Below, in pieces: positions 1 to 6,941 of a stretch of DNA of 15,444 nucleotides (positions are counted from its first letter, which is position 1; each line of letters starts with the position of its first letter). The stretch is from JBEKDJ01 sp050014415. Lineage in GTDB: Bacteria; Desulfobacterota; BSN033; UBA1163. Under the pieces are notes generated by a model, which searched no databases, was not told the DNA's origin, and saw nothing but the letters and a program-made list of their open reading frames with translations. The position numbers and the translations under genes are program-made. The stretch lies in assembly GCA_050014415.1 (NCBI GenBank), contig JBEKDJ010000092.1:1-15444 (forward strand). Direction: 5' to 3'.

Positions 1-747
1 GCCCTCTTGATGATAGCCCCTTATGCCCGGGAAGATGTACATGTGGAGATCGCCGGTCATTTAGCTTCCAAGCCCTATGTGGATATGACACTGGATGTCA
101 TGTCTGCCTTTGGGGTGAGAGTGGAGAGTGACGGTTATCAATCCTTTTTCGTTCGGGCGGGACAGCGTTATCTCCACCAAACGTATCGTATTGAAGGAGA
201 TGCGTCAAATGTCTCGTATTTCTTTGCGGCTGCAGCCATCACAAAGGGAAGAGTGAGGGTTGAAAACTTCTATCCAAACTCTATCCAAGGGGATGCAGGT
301 TTTCTCACCATTTTGGAGAAGATGGGATGTGAAGTCATGCGGGGAGAGAACTGGGCGGAAGTCCAGGGGAAAGAGCTTCATGGAATAGAGGTTGATATGA
401 ATGCGATGCCTGACCTTGTCCCATCTCTGGCTGTAACGGCCGCATTTGCAAGAGGAGAAACTGTCATCCATAATATTGGTCATCTCCGCCTCAAAGAGTC
501 AGATCGGATGAAGGCTTTGGCCTTGGAACTCAGCAAGATGGGCATTCGGGTAGAAGAAGGTAAAGACTGGGTGAAGGTGGAGGGAGGAGAAGCACATGGA
601 GCGGAAATTGAAACCTATGATGACCACCGTTTGGCCATGAGCTTTGCCATTGCAGGGCTGGCTGTTCCCGGGATAAAGATCAAAGGAGAAGAATGCGTGA
701 ATAAATCCTTTCCCGATTTTTGGGAGAAACTGAAGGAGTTATATTAA
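1..747 (+). CDS. aroA: 3-phosphoshikimate 1-carboxyvinyltransferase (EPSP synthase), C-terminal part
   Basis: The enzyme joins PEP to shikimate-3-phosphate in the sixth step of the cytoplasmic shikimate pathway. The frame is open from base 1, so the gene starts outside the window; about 248 residues, roughly the C-terminal 60% of a usual 430-residue protein, are present. Visible family motifs are GDASNVSYFFAAAAI, the LKESDRMKAL stretch (substrate binding and catalysis), YDDHRLAMSFA, and the terminal FPDFWEKL. No truncation or frameshift is seen at the C-terminus, which ends at a TAA. The next gene, aroK, starts 82 bases downstream on the same strand, which fits a shikimate operon. Identification is very secure; only the N-terminal PEP-binding part cannot be judged. 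Confidence 0.96.
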   Translation, partial: ALLMIAPYAREDVHVEIAGHLASKPYVDMTLDVMSAFGVRVESDGYQSFFVRAGQRYLHQTYRIEGDASNVSYFFAAAAITKGRVRVENFYPNSIQGDAGFLTILEKMGCEVMRGENWAEVQGKELHGIEVDMNAMPDLVPSLAVTAAFARGETVIHNIGHLRLKESDRMKALALELSKMGIRVEEGKDWVKVEGGEAHGAEIETYDDHRLAMSFAIAGLAVPGIKIKGEECVNKSFPDFWEKLKELY

Positions 748-792
748 TAAATAATGGGGAGATCGGCTGTCAGATATTCGTTGCTAGTTTTC

Positions 793-820
793 TCTTGAAC
801 CCTCGACTCCTTGACTCCTG
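793..820. repeat. Short degenerate tandem repeat upstream of aroK
   Basis: Two near-identical 8-base units, CCTCGACT and CCTTGACT, followed by a partial unit, lie just before the aroK start, where a ribosome binding site would be expected. Similar simple degenerate repeats occur in other spacers of this window. Confidence 0.45.
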
Positions 821-829
821 GATTTTTTT

Positions 830-1369
830 ATGAACATCGTCTTGATCGGATATCGCGGCGCAGGGAAGACCACAGTTGGGCACAGGCTGGTTGCCCGCCT
901 TAAGATGAAGTTTGTGGATACGGACGATCTTATTGAAGAACGTCAAGGAGCCCCGATCAGCCAGATTGTGAAATCCCAGGGATGGGATCATTTCAGGAAG
1001 CTGGAAAAGGCCATCATTGAAGAAATCTCAAAGGAAGATCATTTGATCATTGCATCCGGAGGAGGGGCAGTGCTTGACACAGACAATGTGATGGCTTTCA
1101 GAAGGAATGGTTTTATTATCTGGCTTAGGGCAGATCAGCAGACCCTTCTTAAAAGAATACATCAGGACCCTGGAACCCATACTCGAAGACCAACTCTGAC
1201 TGGTAAAGGGACCCTGAAAGAAATAGAGGAGATGATCTCCGTAAGGGAACCATTTTATGAAAGAGCTTCGGAAATACAAATCGATACTTCCATACTGGAT
1301 GTCGAGGCGGTCGTTGAGCGCATCCTGGCCATTTTCGATGATAAGGTGAATAATGTAAGGATAAGTTAA
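830..1369 (+). CDS. aroK: Shikimate kinase
   Basis: Cytoplasmic kinase that phosphorylates shikimate at the 3-OH with ATP, giving the substrate of the aroA product. The 179 residues match the usual length of about 170-180. The Walker A loop GYRGAGKTT lies near residues 7-15. DTDD (about residues 31-34) and the GGGAV loop (about 77-81) are typical shikimate-binding motifs, and the RRPTL segment near residue 120 is the lid arginine region. The start ATG has no clear Shine-Dalgarno sequence; the bases before it are a T-run after a short repeat, so translation may be weak or coupled. It lies between aroA and aroC, consistent with one pathway cluster. aroK and aroL cannot be separated by sequence alone; aroK is used as the general name. 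Confidence 0.95.
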   Translation: MNIVLIGYRGAGKTTVGHRLVARLKMKFVDTDDLIEERQGAPISQIVKSQGWDHFRKLEKAIIEEISKEDHLIIASGGGAVLDTDNVMAFRRNGFIIWLRADQQTLLKRIHQDPGTHTRRPTLTGKGTLKEIEEMISVREPFYERASEIQIDTSILDVEAVVERILAIFDDKVNNVRIS

Positions 1370-1787
1370 TCTTCACAATTCCGTCCGGTGTTTCTCCGGC
1401 CAGGAACCAGCTTTACTTCGCAGAAAATGCAGAATATGGGAATAATTTCTTCCAGTGCTAGTGAATCTTAGATTTCGCCCTTCAAAAGAATATTTCAAAG
1501 GGAAATGAATAACAAAGCTCTGACTCAGCATTCGATCCCATCAACATGCTCTTACTCATTCCTAAGAGATTAATCTAAGGATGATTTCCGCCATTTCATT
1601 CTTGGTATTGACAGAAAATACTTTTTATGGTTGTCTTCTTATATGAGTGATTCACAGGGGTGGTTGCTGGAGAACCGGTTGTAGTCTCAAATGTCCATCG
1701 ACGGGTCATTGGGGATAGATGGTCAAACTGCCAAAGGACGGGCGACAGTCTTGTTTGATGATTTAGCAAAACCGAGGAGGTATAGCT
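1370..1787. other. Gene-poor spacer between aroK and the GAF gene
   Basis: These 418 bases hold no convincing complete gene. A TTGACA hexamer at 1608-1613 lacks a -10 box at normal spacing. A 10-bp palindrome, AGATTAATCT, sits at 1567-1576. The plus-strand frame 1651-1758 reads like a fragment of a GAF domain (AGEPVVVSNVH) and ends in a stop. A strong Shine-Dalgarno (GAGGAGG) at the right end belongs to the next gene. Confidence 0.5.
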
Positions 1788-2390
1788 ATGGAAACTACTG
1801 ATCAAATTTACTATAAGAGTTTATACGAGTTAGCTGCGACATTGAACTCATCCCGTGCTCCTGAGGCCGTCCTCTATTCCATGGTTGAGGGCGTGGCGAA
1901 GGTCACAGGAGCAAAAGGTTGTTCACTGATATTGCTTTCGCCAGACAGGAAGGTACTGCTTCATACCGTGTCTTACGGGCTAAGCGACTGGTACGTAAGA
2001 AAGGGCCCACTATCGGCGGACAAAAGCATTTCCGAGGCACTGGAGGGTAAGCCAGTCGCTATCTTTGATGCAACCAAAGACGAGCGGATCCAGTATCGGG
2101 AGGAAGCCAAGAAGGAAGGGATTGCCTCGATGCTCGCCGTTCCGATGTTGCTCAGAGACGAAATCATAGGTGTCATAAGGGTGTACACTTCTGAACCTTA
2201 CGACTTTACAATGGATGATATATACTTCGCGGGGGCGATTGGAAATCTTGGTGCCATTGCCTTAGAAAACGCCAGGCTGTACCAGGCTGTTCAGAAAGTC
2301 TACGAAATATTCGGGCAGGACATTCTCGAATGGCGCACTGCCTTGGGCCATGAATGGATGGTAAGAGAGCCCCCAACTCCGGACAAGTAG
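1788..2390 (+). CDS. GAF-domain protein, function unknown
   Basis: A 200-residue soluble protein with one GAF domain spanning roughly residues 20-165, a fold that binds small molecules or cyclic nucleotides. The hallmarks are the segment EALEGKPVAIFDATKDERI, then SMLAVPMLLRDEIIGVIRVY, then the final helix ALENARLYQAV. The C-terminal tail (DILEWRTALGHEWM) runs about 30 residues past the GAF helix. There is no histidine kinase, GGDEF or DNA-binding domain, so it is a stand-alone sensor-like protein with no visible output. The start is well supported by an AGGAGG Shine-Dalgarno with optimal spacing. It sits between aroK and aroC with long spacers on both sides, so it looks like an insertion into the aromatic cluster. 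Ligand and partner are unknown. Confidence 0.85.
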   Translation: METTDQIYYKSLYELAATLNSSRAPEAVLYSMVEGVAKVTGAKGCSLILLSPDRKVLLHTVSYGLSDWYVRKGPLSADKSISEALEGKPVAIFDATKDERIQYREEAKKEGIASMLAVPMLLRDEIIGVIRVYTSEPYDFTMDDIYFAGAIGNLGAIALENARLYQAVQKVYEIFGQDILEWRTALGHEWMVREPPTPDK

Positions 2391-2825
2391 TAGGGGATCA
2401 TGGAGCTCCACTGGCAAAGCGACTTTGGGATTCGGTATGTTGCCTGCTATTCCTTTCCATAAGATCCCAATTAAGGGAGTTCGGGGGGAGTTATTGGAAT
2501 TCAGACTTCACTCTGACCTACGGAGAGGTCATTCACGGTAACAACAGAAGCTGGATCAAGAATGGCCCTGTCTTTTTTGTGCACATTTCGCCAGTAATCG
2601 TTATCTCTTTAAGCAAACTTAGCATGAAGATGAGTAGGTTGAAGTGGCCGGTCAGAAGTCAATCTGAGGGTGTTTTTCAAGACAAGCATCGGCTCTTACA
2701 CTTCCATGCCAAGACCTGGCTTAGGAAGATGAGTAAAGGAATTTCAATTATCTTTGGATAGATTTTTTTTTCACCACCTCAACCTCAACCTTAGCCTTAA
2801 GCTTTTGTAATAATGTGAGGTCAAC
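2391..2825. other. Gene-poor spacer between the GAF gene and aroC
   Basis: These 435 bases hold no gene I can recognise. A 135-codon frame (2354-2761) overlaps the GAF gene and has no family resemblance. A 20-codon frame starts at 2400 (MELHWQSDFGIRY). The right end has C/T-rich degenerate repeats (2776-2801) and then GTGAGG, the likely ribosome site of aroC. The stretch may be decayed coding sequence. Confidence 0.5.
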
Positions 2826-3881
2826 ATGGGAGGAAACTCGTTCGGGACGCTGTTCAAGATTACCACATGGGGAGAATCTCACGGAGAGGCTTTAGGAGTG
2901 GTGATTGATGGTTGCCCTCCCAGGATAGACCTTTCTAATGAAGACCTTCAGAAGGAGCTCAACCGAAGAAGGCCGGGTCAGGCGAAAGGATCGAGTCCTC
3001 GAAAGGAAAGAGACCGCATAGAGATTCTTTCAGGCGTTTTTGAAGGGAAGACGACAGGAACACCCATTTCCCTTTTGATCCGGAATGAAGATGTTGATTC
3101 CAGTCCATACGAAGAATGGAAGGAGGTCTTCCGACCCGGTCAGGCCGATTTCACATACATGGCTAAGTATGGAATCAGGGATTATCGAGGTGGTGGCAGG
3201 GCCTCGGCCCGAGAGACCGTCGGAAGAGTGGCCGCCGGAGCTGTGGCCAGGAAGATCCTGCGAAAAGAGAAGATCGAGGTTATTGCTTACACGGCAGAGC
3301 TCGGAGGAGTCCGAGCCAAGAAGATAGATTATAAAGAGATCGAGAGAAATGGTTTGCGTTGTCCGGATAAAGATGCTGTCATTACTATGGAGAAGAAGAT
3401 TGAAGAAGTTAAGCTTCAAGGAGATTCATTGGGAGGAATTGTCGAGATTCTTGTCCGAGGCTGTCCTCCTGGATTGGGAGAGCCCGTCTTCGACAAACTG
3501 GAAGCGGATCTAGCCAAGGCCCTCATGAACATCGGCGCAGTGAGGGGAGTGGAGGTTGGAGCAGGGTTTGGAGTTGCCCGCATGCTAGGATCTCAATGCA
3601 ATGACCCCATTGGACCAAAGGGGTTCGAGAAAAACGACGCCGGCGGAATTCTGGGTGGGATATCGAACGGGGCAGAGATATTGCTCAGAGTCGCCGTGAA
3701 GCCCATTCCTTCAATTTCTCTGGAACAAAAGACGATCAATCAAGCGACGCGACCAGTCTCACTTCGAATCAAAGGCCGGCACGATGTCTCAGCCATTCCA
3801 AGAATCAACCCGGTGTGTGAGGCCATGGTGGCCTTAGTCCTTGTTGATCATCTTCTGAGGCAAAAGGCTTTAACAGATTGA
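2826..3881 (+). CDS. aroC: Chorismate synthase
   Basis: Flavin-dependent trans-elimination of phosphate from EPSP to give chorismate, the branch point of aromatic biosynthesis; needs reduced FMN and acts in the cytoplasm. The protein is complete at 351 residues. Signature segments in order are FKITTWGESHG near residues 10-20, RRRPGQ near 47-52, RPGQADFTYMAKYGIRDYRG near 102-121 followed by GRASARET, and GRHDVSAIPR near the C-terminus. The RGGGRASARE region and the histidine of GESHG are conserved FMN/EPSP-site features. The start ATG follows GTGAGG at suitable distance. pheA lies 59 bases downstream on the same strand and consumes the product. No unusual residues were noticed. Confidence 0.97.
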   Translation: MGGNSFGTLFKITTWGESHGEALGVVIDGCPPRIDLSNEDLQKELNRRRPGQAKGSSPRKERDRIEILSGVFEGKTTGTPISLLIRNEDVDSSPYEEWKEVFRPGQADFTYMAKYGIRDYRGGGRASARETVGRVAAGAVARKILRKEKIEVIAYTAELGGVRAKKIDYKEIERNGLRCPDKDAVITMEKKIEEVKLQGDSLGGIVEILVRGCPPGLGEPVFDKLEADLAKALMNIGAVRGVEVGAGFGVARMLGSQCNDPIGPKGFEKNDAGGILGGISNGAEILLRVAVKPIPSISLEQKTINQATRPVSLRIKGRHDVSAIPRINPVCEAMVALVLVDHLLRQKALTD

Positions 3882-3940
3882 CAACACATGGTTAAGGTTG
3901 AGATTTAGGTTAGGAAACAAAGAGCAAATTGAGTGGAGTG

Positions 3941-5044
3941 ATGAAAGAAAAAGAGAAGATTCAATCGCTTCGCCAAAAGATTGAGGCCCTGGATGATGAG
4001 ATCCTCAAGCTTTTGAATCGTCGGGCTATCGTCGTTCAGAGAATTGGTAAAGTCAAATCGGAAATGAAGATGGATTATTACAGCCCGCGACGGGAGGAGG
4101 AGATTCTTCAGCGTCTTGGAGCACAGAGCTCGGGCCCCTTCCCCCCATGGGCAATCCCGTCTGTTTTTAGAGAGATCATCTCAGCATGCCGTGCTTTGGA
4201 AGCGGAGCTGACTGTGGCCTTTCTCGGCCCTCCCGCAACTTTTTCACACCTGGCATGCGTTCAGCACTTCGGGAGTTCCATTCAAATGCTACCGGAACAC
4301 ACCGTCCAGGATGTCTTTAAAGCCGTCGAGAGAGGGAAGGCAGACTATGGTGTAGTGCCTATAGAGAATTCTACAGAAGGCCAGGTGAGTCAGACCTTAG
4401 ACATGTTTGTTAAATCGGAGTCAAAGATCTCCGGAGAAATAATGACCAGGATATCCCATGACCTTCTCTCCCAGAGCGGGAAGGCCGAGGAGGTTCAGAA
4501 GATCTATTCCCATTCTCAGGCCCTGGGACAATGCCGGGAGTGGTTAAAGAACAACTTTCCTCATGTCCAACTTGAGGAAGCAGGGAGCACGGCAAAGGCT
4601 GCGCAACTTGCAGCGGAGAATCCAAAGGCAGCAGCCATTGCCAGTTTTCTCGCCGCCCATCTCTATGGGTTGAAAGCGGTCGCATCTCAGATTGAGGATA
4701 ATCTTAACAACTATACGCGTTTCTTAGTCCTTGCACGGCAAGGTGCGGAGAGAACAGGGAGTGACAAAACCTCAATCCTCTTCTCAATCTCTCATGCCCC
4801 GGGGGCGTTATTTCGGGCCCTTCAGATTTTCTACGAAAAAGGGGTCAATCTAACCAAGATCGAATCCCGCCCCACGAAAGGAAAGCCTTGGGAATATGTT
4901 TTCTTCATTGATTTCGAAGGACATGCCACCGATCCACATATCGCTGAAGCCTTGGCTGCATTGAGGGAGCGTGTTTTGTTCGTGAAAATGTTGGGTTCCT
5001 ATCCATTAGATTCTAAAAAAAATGAACAGGATCGGAAGGAATGA
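3941..5044 (+). CDS. pheA: Bifunctional chorismate mutase / prephenate dehydratase (P-protein)
   Basis: Converts chorismate to prephenate and then to phenylpyruvate, the committed route to phenylalanine. With this start it has 367 residues, normal for the family. Residues about 1-85 form an AroQ-type chorismate mutase (LRQKIEALDDEILKLLNRR, then YYSPRREEEIL). A prephenate dehydratase follows (VAFLGPPATFSHLA, VPIENSTEGQVSQTLD, and the catalytic TRF in NNYTRFLVL). The C-terminal ACT domain (PGALFRALQIF, then TKIESRPTKG) normally binds phenylalanine for feedback inhibition. An in-frame TTG at 3929 is an alternative start; neither has a well-spaced Shine-Dalgarno, and I prefer the ATG. It closes the aromatic block. 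Confidence 0.95.
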   Translation: MKEKEKIQSLRQKIEALDDEILKLLNRRAIVVQRIGKVKSEMKMDYYSPRREEEILQRLGAQSSGPFPPWAIPSVFREIISACRALEAELTVAFLGPPATFSHLACVQHFGSSIQMLPEHTVQDVFKAVERGKADYGVVPIENSTEGQVSQTLDMFVKSESKISGEIMTRISHDLLSQSGKAEEVQKIYSHSQALGQCREWLKNNFPHVQLEEAGSTAKAAQLAAENPKAAAIASFLAAHLYGLKAVASQIEDNLNNYTRFLVLARQGAERTGSDKTSILFSISHAPGALFRALQIFYEKGVNLTKIESRPTKGKPWEYVFFIDFEGHATDPHIAEALAALRERVLFVKMLGSYPLDSKKNEQDRKE

Positions 5045-5057
5045 ACTGAGAGACCTA

Positions 5058-5086
5058 GGAAGAGCAGAAGACTTCCGTGCCTTTTT
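5058..5086 (+). terminator. Weak candidate terminator after pheA
   Basis: A short stem GGAAG/CTTCC with a 9-base loop is followed a few bases later by TTTTT. The stem is short and not GC-rich, so this is only a candidate end for the aromatic operon. Confidence 0.2.
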
Positions 5087-5233
5087 CAGTTCGGGCAGGA
5101 ATGGTTGCCTGTCATTGGATCTCCTTGAATGGTTTGTATCTCTCACCCAGCAACCGCCAAGGGATTCTTCGCCGTAACGGTCAAGCTCCGTCCAGTCTCA
5201 CGGGTCCAACCAGTGGCTTATCTGGAATCCGAG

Positions 5234-6037
5234 TTATGGGGTCGGCCGTGAATAGCCAAATTCCCAAGTTGGCAGGCCGCGAGCCGTTGAAATCTTCCTC
5301 GCCGTCTCAATCAACAATGGGGCATAGCGTTCGACCAATTCTTCCCGACTGATCGCGTGGGTTAAAACCGGCACGTACACGGCTCCTTCAACATCACCCC
5401 GTGTATTGAAGATGGGTGCGGCTATCGACCTCACCCCTTTAATGAATTCTCCGTTACACAATGCATAGCCTTTCAGCCGGGCTTCTTTAAGTTTTTTAAT
5501 TAACTTCGCCCCTTTCGGCCCAATATGTTTGACAACCTCCTCATCTTCCAAAAGCGTACTCAATATAGACCGCAATTTCTCTTCATTCGAGAAAGCCAAG
5601 ATCGCATAACCAGATGAAGTCTGATAACAGTTCAGCCTCCCCCCCACCGGAATATTGATGTCCAGCATTTGCCATTTCTTGATCCGCTCGATGACGACGA
5701 CCTTTGTATTGTCGAGAATCGCCAGATTCACATTTTGGTCAGATATCCTTGCCAGCTCCTCAAGATACGGAAAGGCCACATTCCTCAAATCCATGCTTGA
5801 TAAAACTGCAAACCCGAGTGACATGACTTTCGGTCCTAGGAAATACTTCTTGGATTTTGAATCTAACGAAAGATAGTCATGGGAGGTCAGCGTGCGAAGA
5901 AAACGGAAAACGGTTGTCTTCGGAAACCCCGTTTTTGTACACAATTCTTGGAAGCTGAGACTAGATTGTGACGGAGTGAATGCTTCCAAAACATTCAATC
6001 CCTTTAGCAGTGAATGAACCAACTTATTTTTCTTCAT
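5234..6037 (-). CDS. IclR-family transcriptional regulator
   Basis: A 267-residue DNA-binding protein. An N-terminal winged helix-turn-helix spans about residues 8-62 (LKGLNVLEAF, then the recognition region TGFPKTTVFRFLRTL). The C-terminal effector-binding domain covers about 80-255, with family segments GGRLNCYQTSSGYAILAF and SIAAPIFNTRGDVEGAVYVP. IclR proteins usually control catabolic genes for aromatic or small carboxylic acids, but the ligand cannot be read here. It faces away from the neighbouring genes: convergent with pheA and divergent from the broken BtrH-like gene, so no target operon is obvious. A strong promoter and a palindrome lie just upstream, which suggests autoregulation. 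The ATG start has only a weak GGGA upstream. Confidence 0.93.
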   Translation of the reverse strand: MKKNKLVHSLLKGLNVLEAFTPSQSSLSFQELCTKTGFPKTTVFRFLRTLTSHDYLSLDSKSKKYFLGPKVMSLGFAVLSSMDLRNVAFPYLEELARISDQNVNLAILDNTKVVVIERIKKWQMLDINIPVGGRLNCYQTSSGYAILAFSNEEKLRSILSTLLEDEEVVKHIGPKGAKLIKKLKEARLKGYALCNGEFIKGVRSIAAPIFNTRGDVEGAVYVPVLTHAISREELVERYAPLLIETARKISTARGLPTWEFGYSRPTP

Positions 6038-6050
6038 ATCCCACTATGCA

Positions 6051-6061
6051 AAACTGAGTTT
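6051..6061. promoter_or_regulatory. Candidate IclR operator
   Basis: AAACTGAGTTT is an 11-base perfect palindrome around a central base, extended imperfectly to ATG...CAT. It lies between the -10 box and the start codon of the IclR gene, a position suited to autorepression. That the regulator binds here is an inference. Confidence 0.35.
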
Positions 6062-6065
6062 CATA

Positions 6066-6095
6066 ACTATAGAGGAAATTATTGATCGTTGTCAA
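6066..6095 (-). promoter_or_regulatory. Sigma70-type promoter of the IclR gene
   Basis: Read on the minus strand, TTGACA (6090-6095) and TATAGT (6066-6071) are separated by 18 bases, close to the housekeeping consensus. The expected transcript start lies about 20 bases before the IclR ATG, giving a very short leader. This is the best promoter match I found in the window. Confidence 0.7.
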
Positions 6096-6130
6096 GTAAG
6101 ATGCGCCGCAAGGACGAAGGATCAGAAAAA

Positions 6131-6147
6131 TCCCGCGAAGCGCGGGA
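6131..6147. repeat. GC-rich hairpin
   Basis: TCCCGCG and CGCGGGA form a perfect 7-bp stem with a 3-base loop. It lies just upstream of the IclR promoter and beside a second palindrome (6162-6176). No T-run follows on either strand, so it looks more like a dispersed palindromic element than a terminator. Confidence 0.5.
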
Positions 6148-6161
6148 CAGATGCGCATTCT

Positions 6162-6176
6162 TCAGCAGTCTGCTGA
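6162..6176. repeat. 15-base palindrome
   Basis: TCAGCAG and CTGCTGA are perfect inverted arms around one base. With the neighbouring hairpin at 6131-6147 it forms a small palindrome cluster between the IclR promoter and the decayed BtrH-like gene. Function unknown. Confidence 0.5.
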
Positions 6177-6322
6177 GGTAGTTACATTTTGCCCCTAAGG
6201 TGCTCGATCCCGTTCCTTAGTCTCTTTTCTTTACCCAACCTCCTTTTGATCATTTCTGTTACACCCCTTCCTACTATTCCTTCTGTGCCCAAATATCCCC
6301 CAATGCCCTCTCGATTTGATAA

Positions 6323-6467
6323 GATAGAAAGCAATTTCAAATTCAATCCACGATTGCCCTCCAATATCCCTATCAGTTTCCGTTTGGTAACAGTGTCAAT
6401 CGGATCTTCAAGGCGCTTCCAAAGGTTTGGAAAGGAAGTTTGTTAGAAGGTGTTGCGAATGGGAAAA
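6323..6467 (+). pseudogene. Frameshifted 5' fragment of the BtrH-like gene
   Basis: After stop codons at 6317-6322 this frame stays open and ends with KVWKGSLLEGVANGK. That fits directly onto PAYIFADMAYFPYLALSE of the downstream frame, as expected for this family. The two frames meet at GGGAAAACCT (6461-6470): removing one A from the AAAA run restores a continuous protein reading NGKPAYIF. The upstream part of the family domain (the conserved His-Cys start and glycine-rich segment) was not found, so the 5' end is probably lost as well. A sequencing or assembly error at the A-run could explain the shift alone, but not the missing N-terminus. Confidence 0.55.
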
Positions 6468-6926
6468 CCTGCTTACATATTCGCCGACATGGCCTACTTC
6501 CCTTATTTAGCCTTATCTGAGAATGCTCACTTTGGTGCTCATACCATTGCTGTATTTGGAATCGATGAAATGGATGATACGGTTTACGTTGCAGATAGGG
6601 GGAAGAAACCGGTAACCGTAACGATTGAAGAATTGGAAAGAACTCGCAATTCTAAGTTCCTTCCATACCCACCCAAGAATAAGATGCTGAAAATTCAGTA
6701 CCCGATCAGAACAACGACTTTCGAGAGAGGAATTGTTGAAGGTGCGCTTGCAAGGACAAAGAAAATAGGGACGGAGCTGAACGATATCATGAACTGGGCC
6801 TCAAAGGAATTGTCAAGGAGAGATAAGGAAGTCATGGAATTGCTAAAAGGCTTACAAGATGGAATCTTGGAGTGTTCCAAAAAGGAACAAGAGGCATTCA
6901 AGGCGTTGCAAAATACGATCCACTAA
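6450..6926 (+). CDS. BtrH_N/DUF4872-like protein, N-terminally truncated
   Basis: The frame opens at GTG (6450), with an ATG at 6459, and encodes up to 158 residues. Residues 4-70 match the second half of the BtrH N-terminal, papain-like acyltransferase/peptidase domain: GKPAYIFADMAYFPYLAL, HFGAHTIAVFGID, DTVYVADR. A DUF4872-like stretch follows (VTVTIEELERTRNSK, then PPKNKMLKIQYP). The N-terminal catalytic half is absent from this frame and is found only in part, frameshifted, upstream. The C-terminus is also shorter than family members as I know them, which commonly exceed 300 residues. No good Shine-Dalgarno precedes either start. It is probably a nonfunctional remnant, although its reading frame remains intact. 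The following gene's Shine-Dalgarno overlaps its stop, so the two were likely co-transcribed. Confidence 0.65.
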   Translation: MLRMGKPAYIFADMAYFPYLALSENAHFGAHTIAVFGIDEMDDTVYVADRGKKPVTVTIEELERTRNSKFLPYPPKNKMLKIQYPIRTTTFERGIVEGALARTKKIGTELNDIMNWASKELSRRDKEVMELLKGLQDGILECSKKEQEAFKALQNTIH

Positions 6927-6941
6927 AGGAGGGTTGATTGA

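Noticed and set aside
1608..1613. TTGACA as a promoter for the GAF gene
   Set aside because: No acceptable -10 box at 16-18 bases; the nearest AT-rich hexamers are 12 and 25 bases away.
2354..2761. 135-codon plus-strand frame overlapping the end of the GAF gene
   Set aside because: No family resemblance, no ribosome site, and an odd composition; probably chance.
5077..5352. 91-codon plus-strand frame after pheA
   Set aside because: Overlaps the 3' end of the IclR gene on the other strand and has no recognisable domain.
6182..6364. 60-codon minus-strand frame upstream of the BtrH-like gene
   Set aside because: No family recognised, no ribosome site, and it overlaps a region better explained as the decayed start of the BtrH-like gene.
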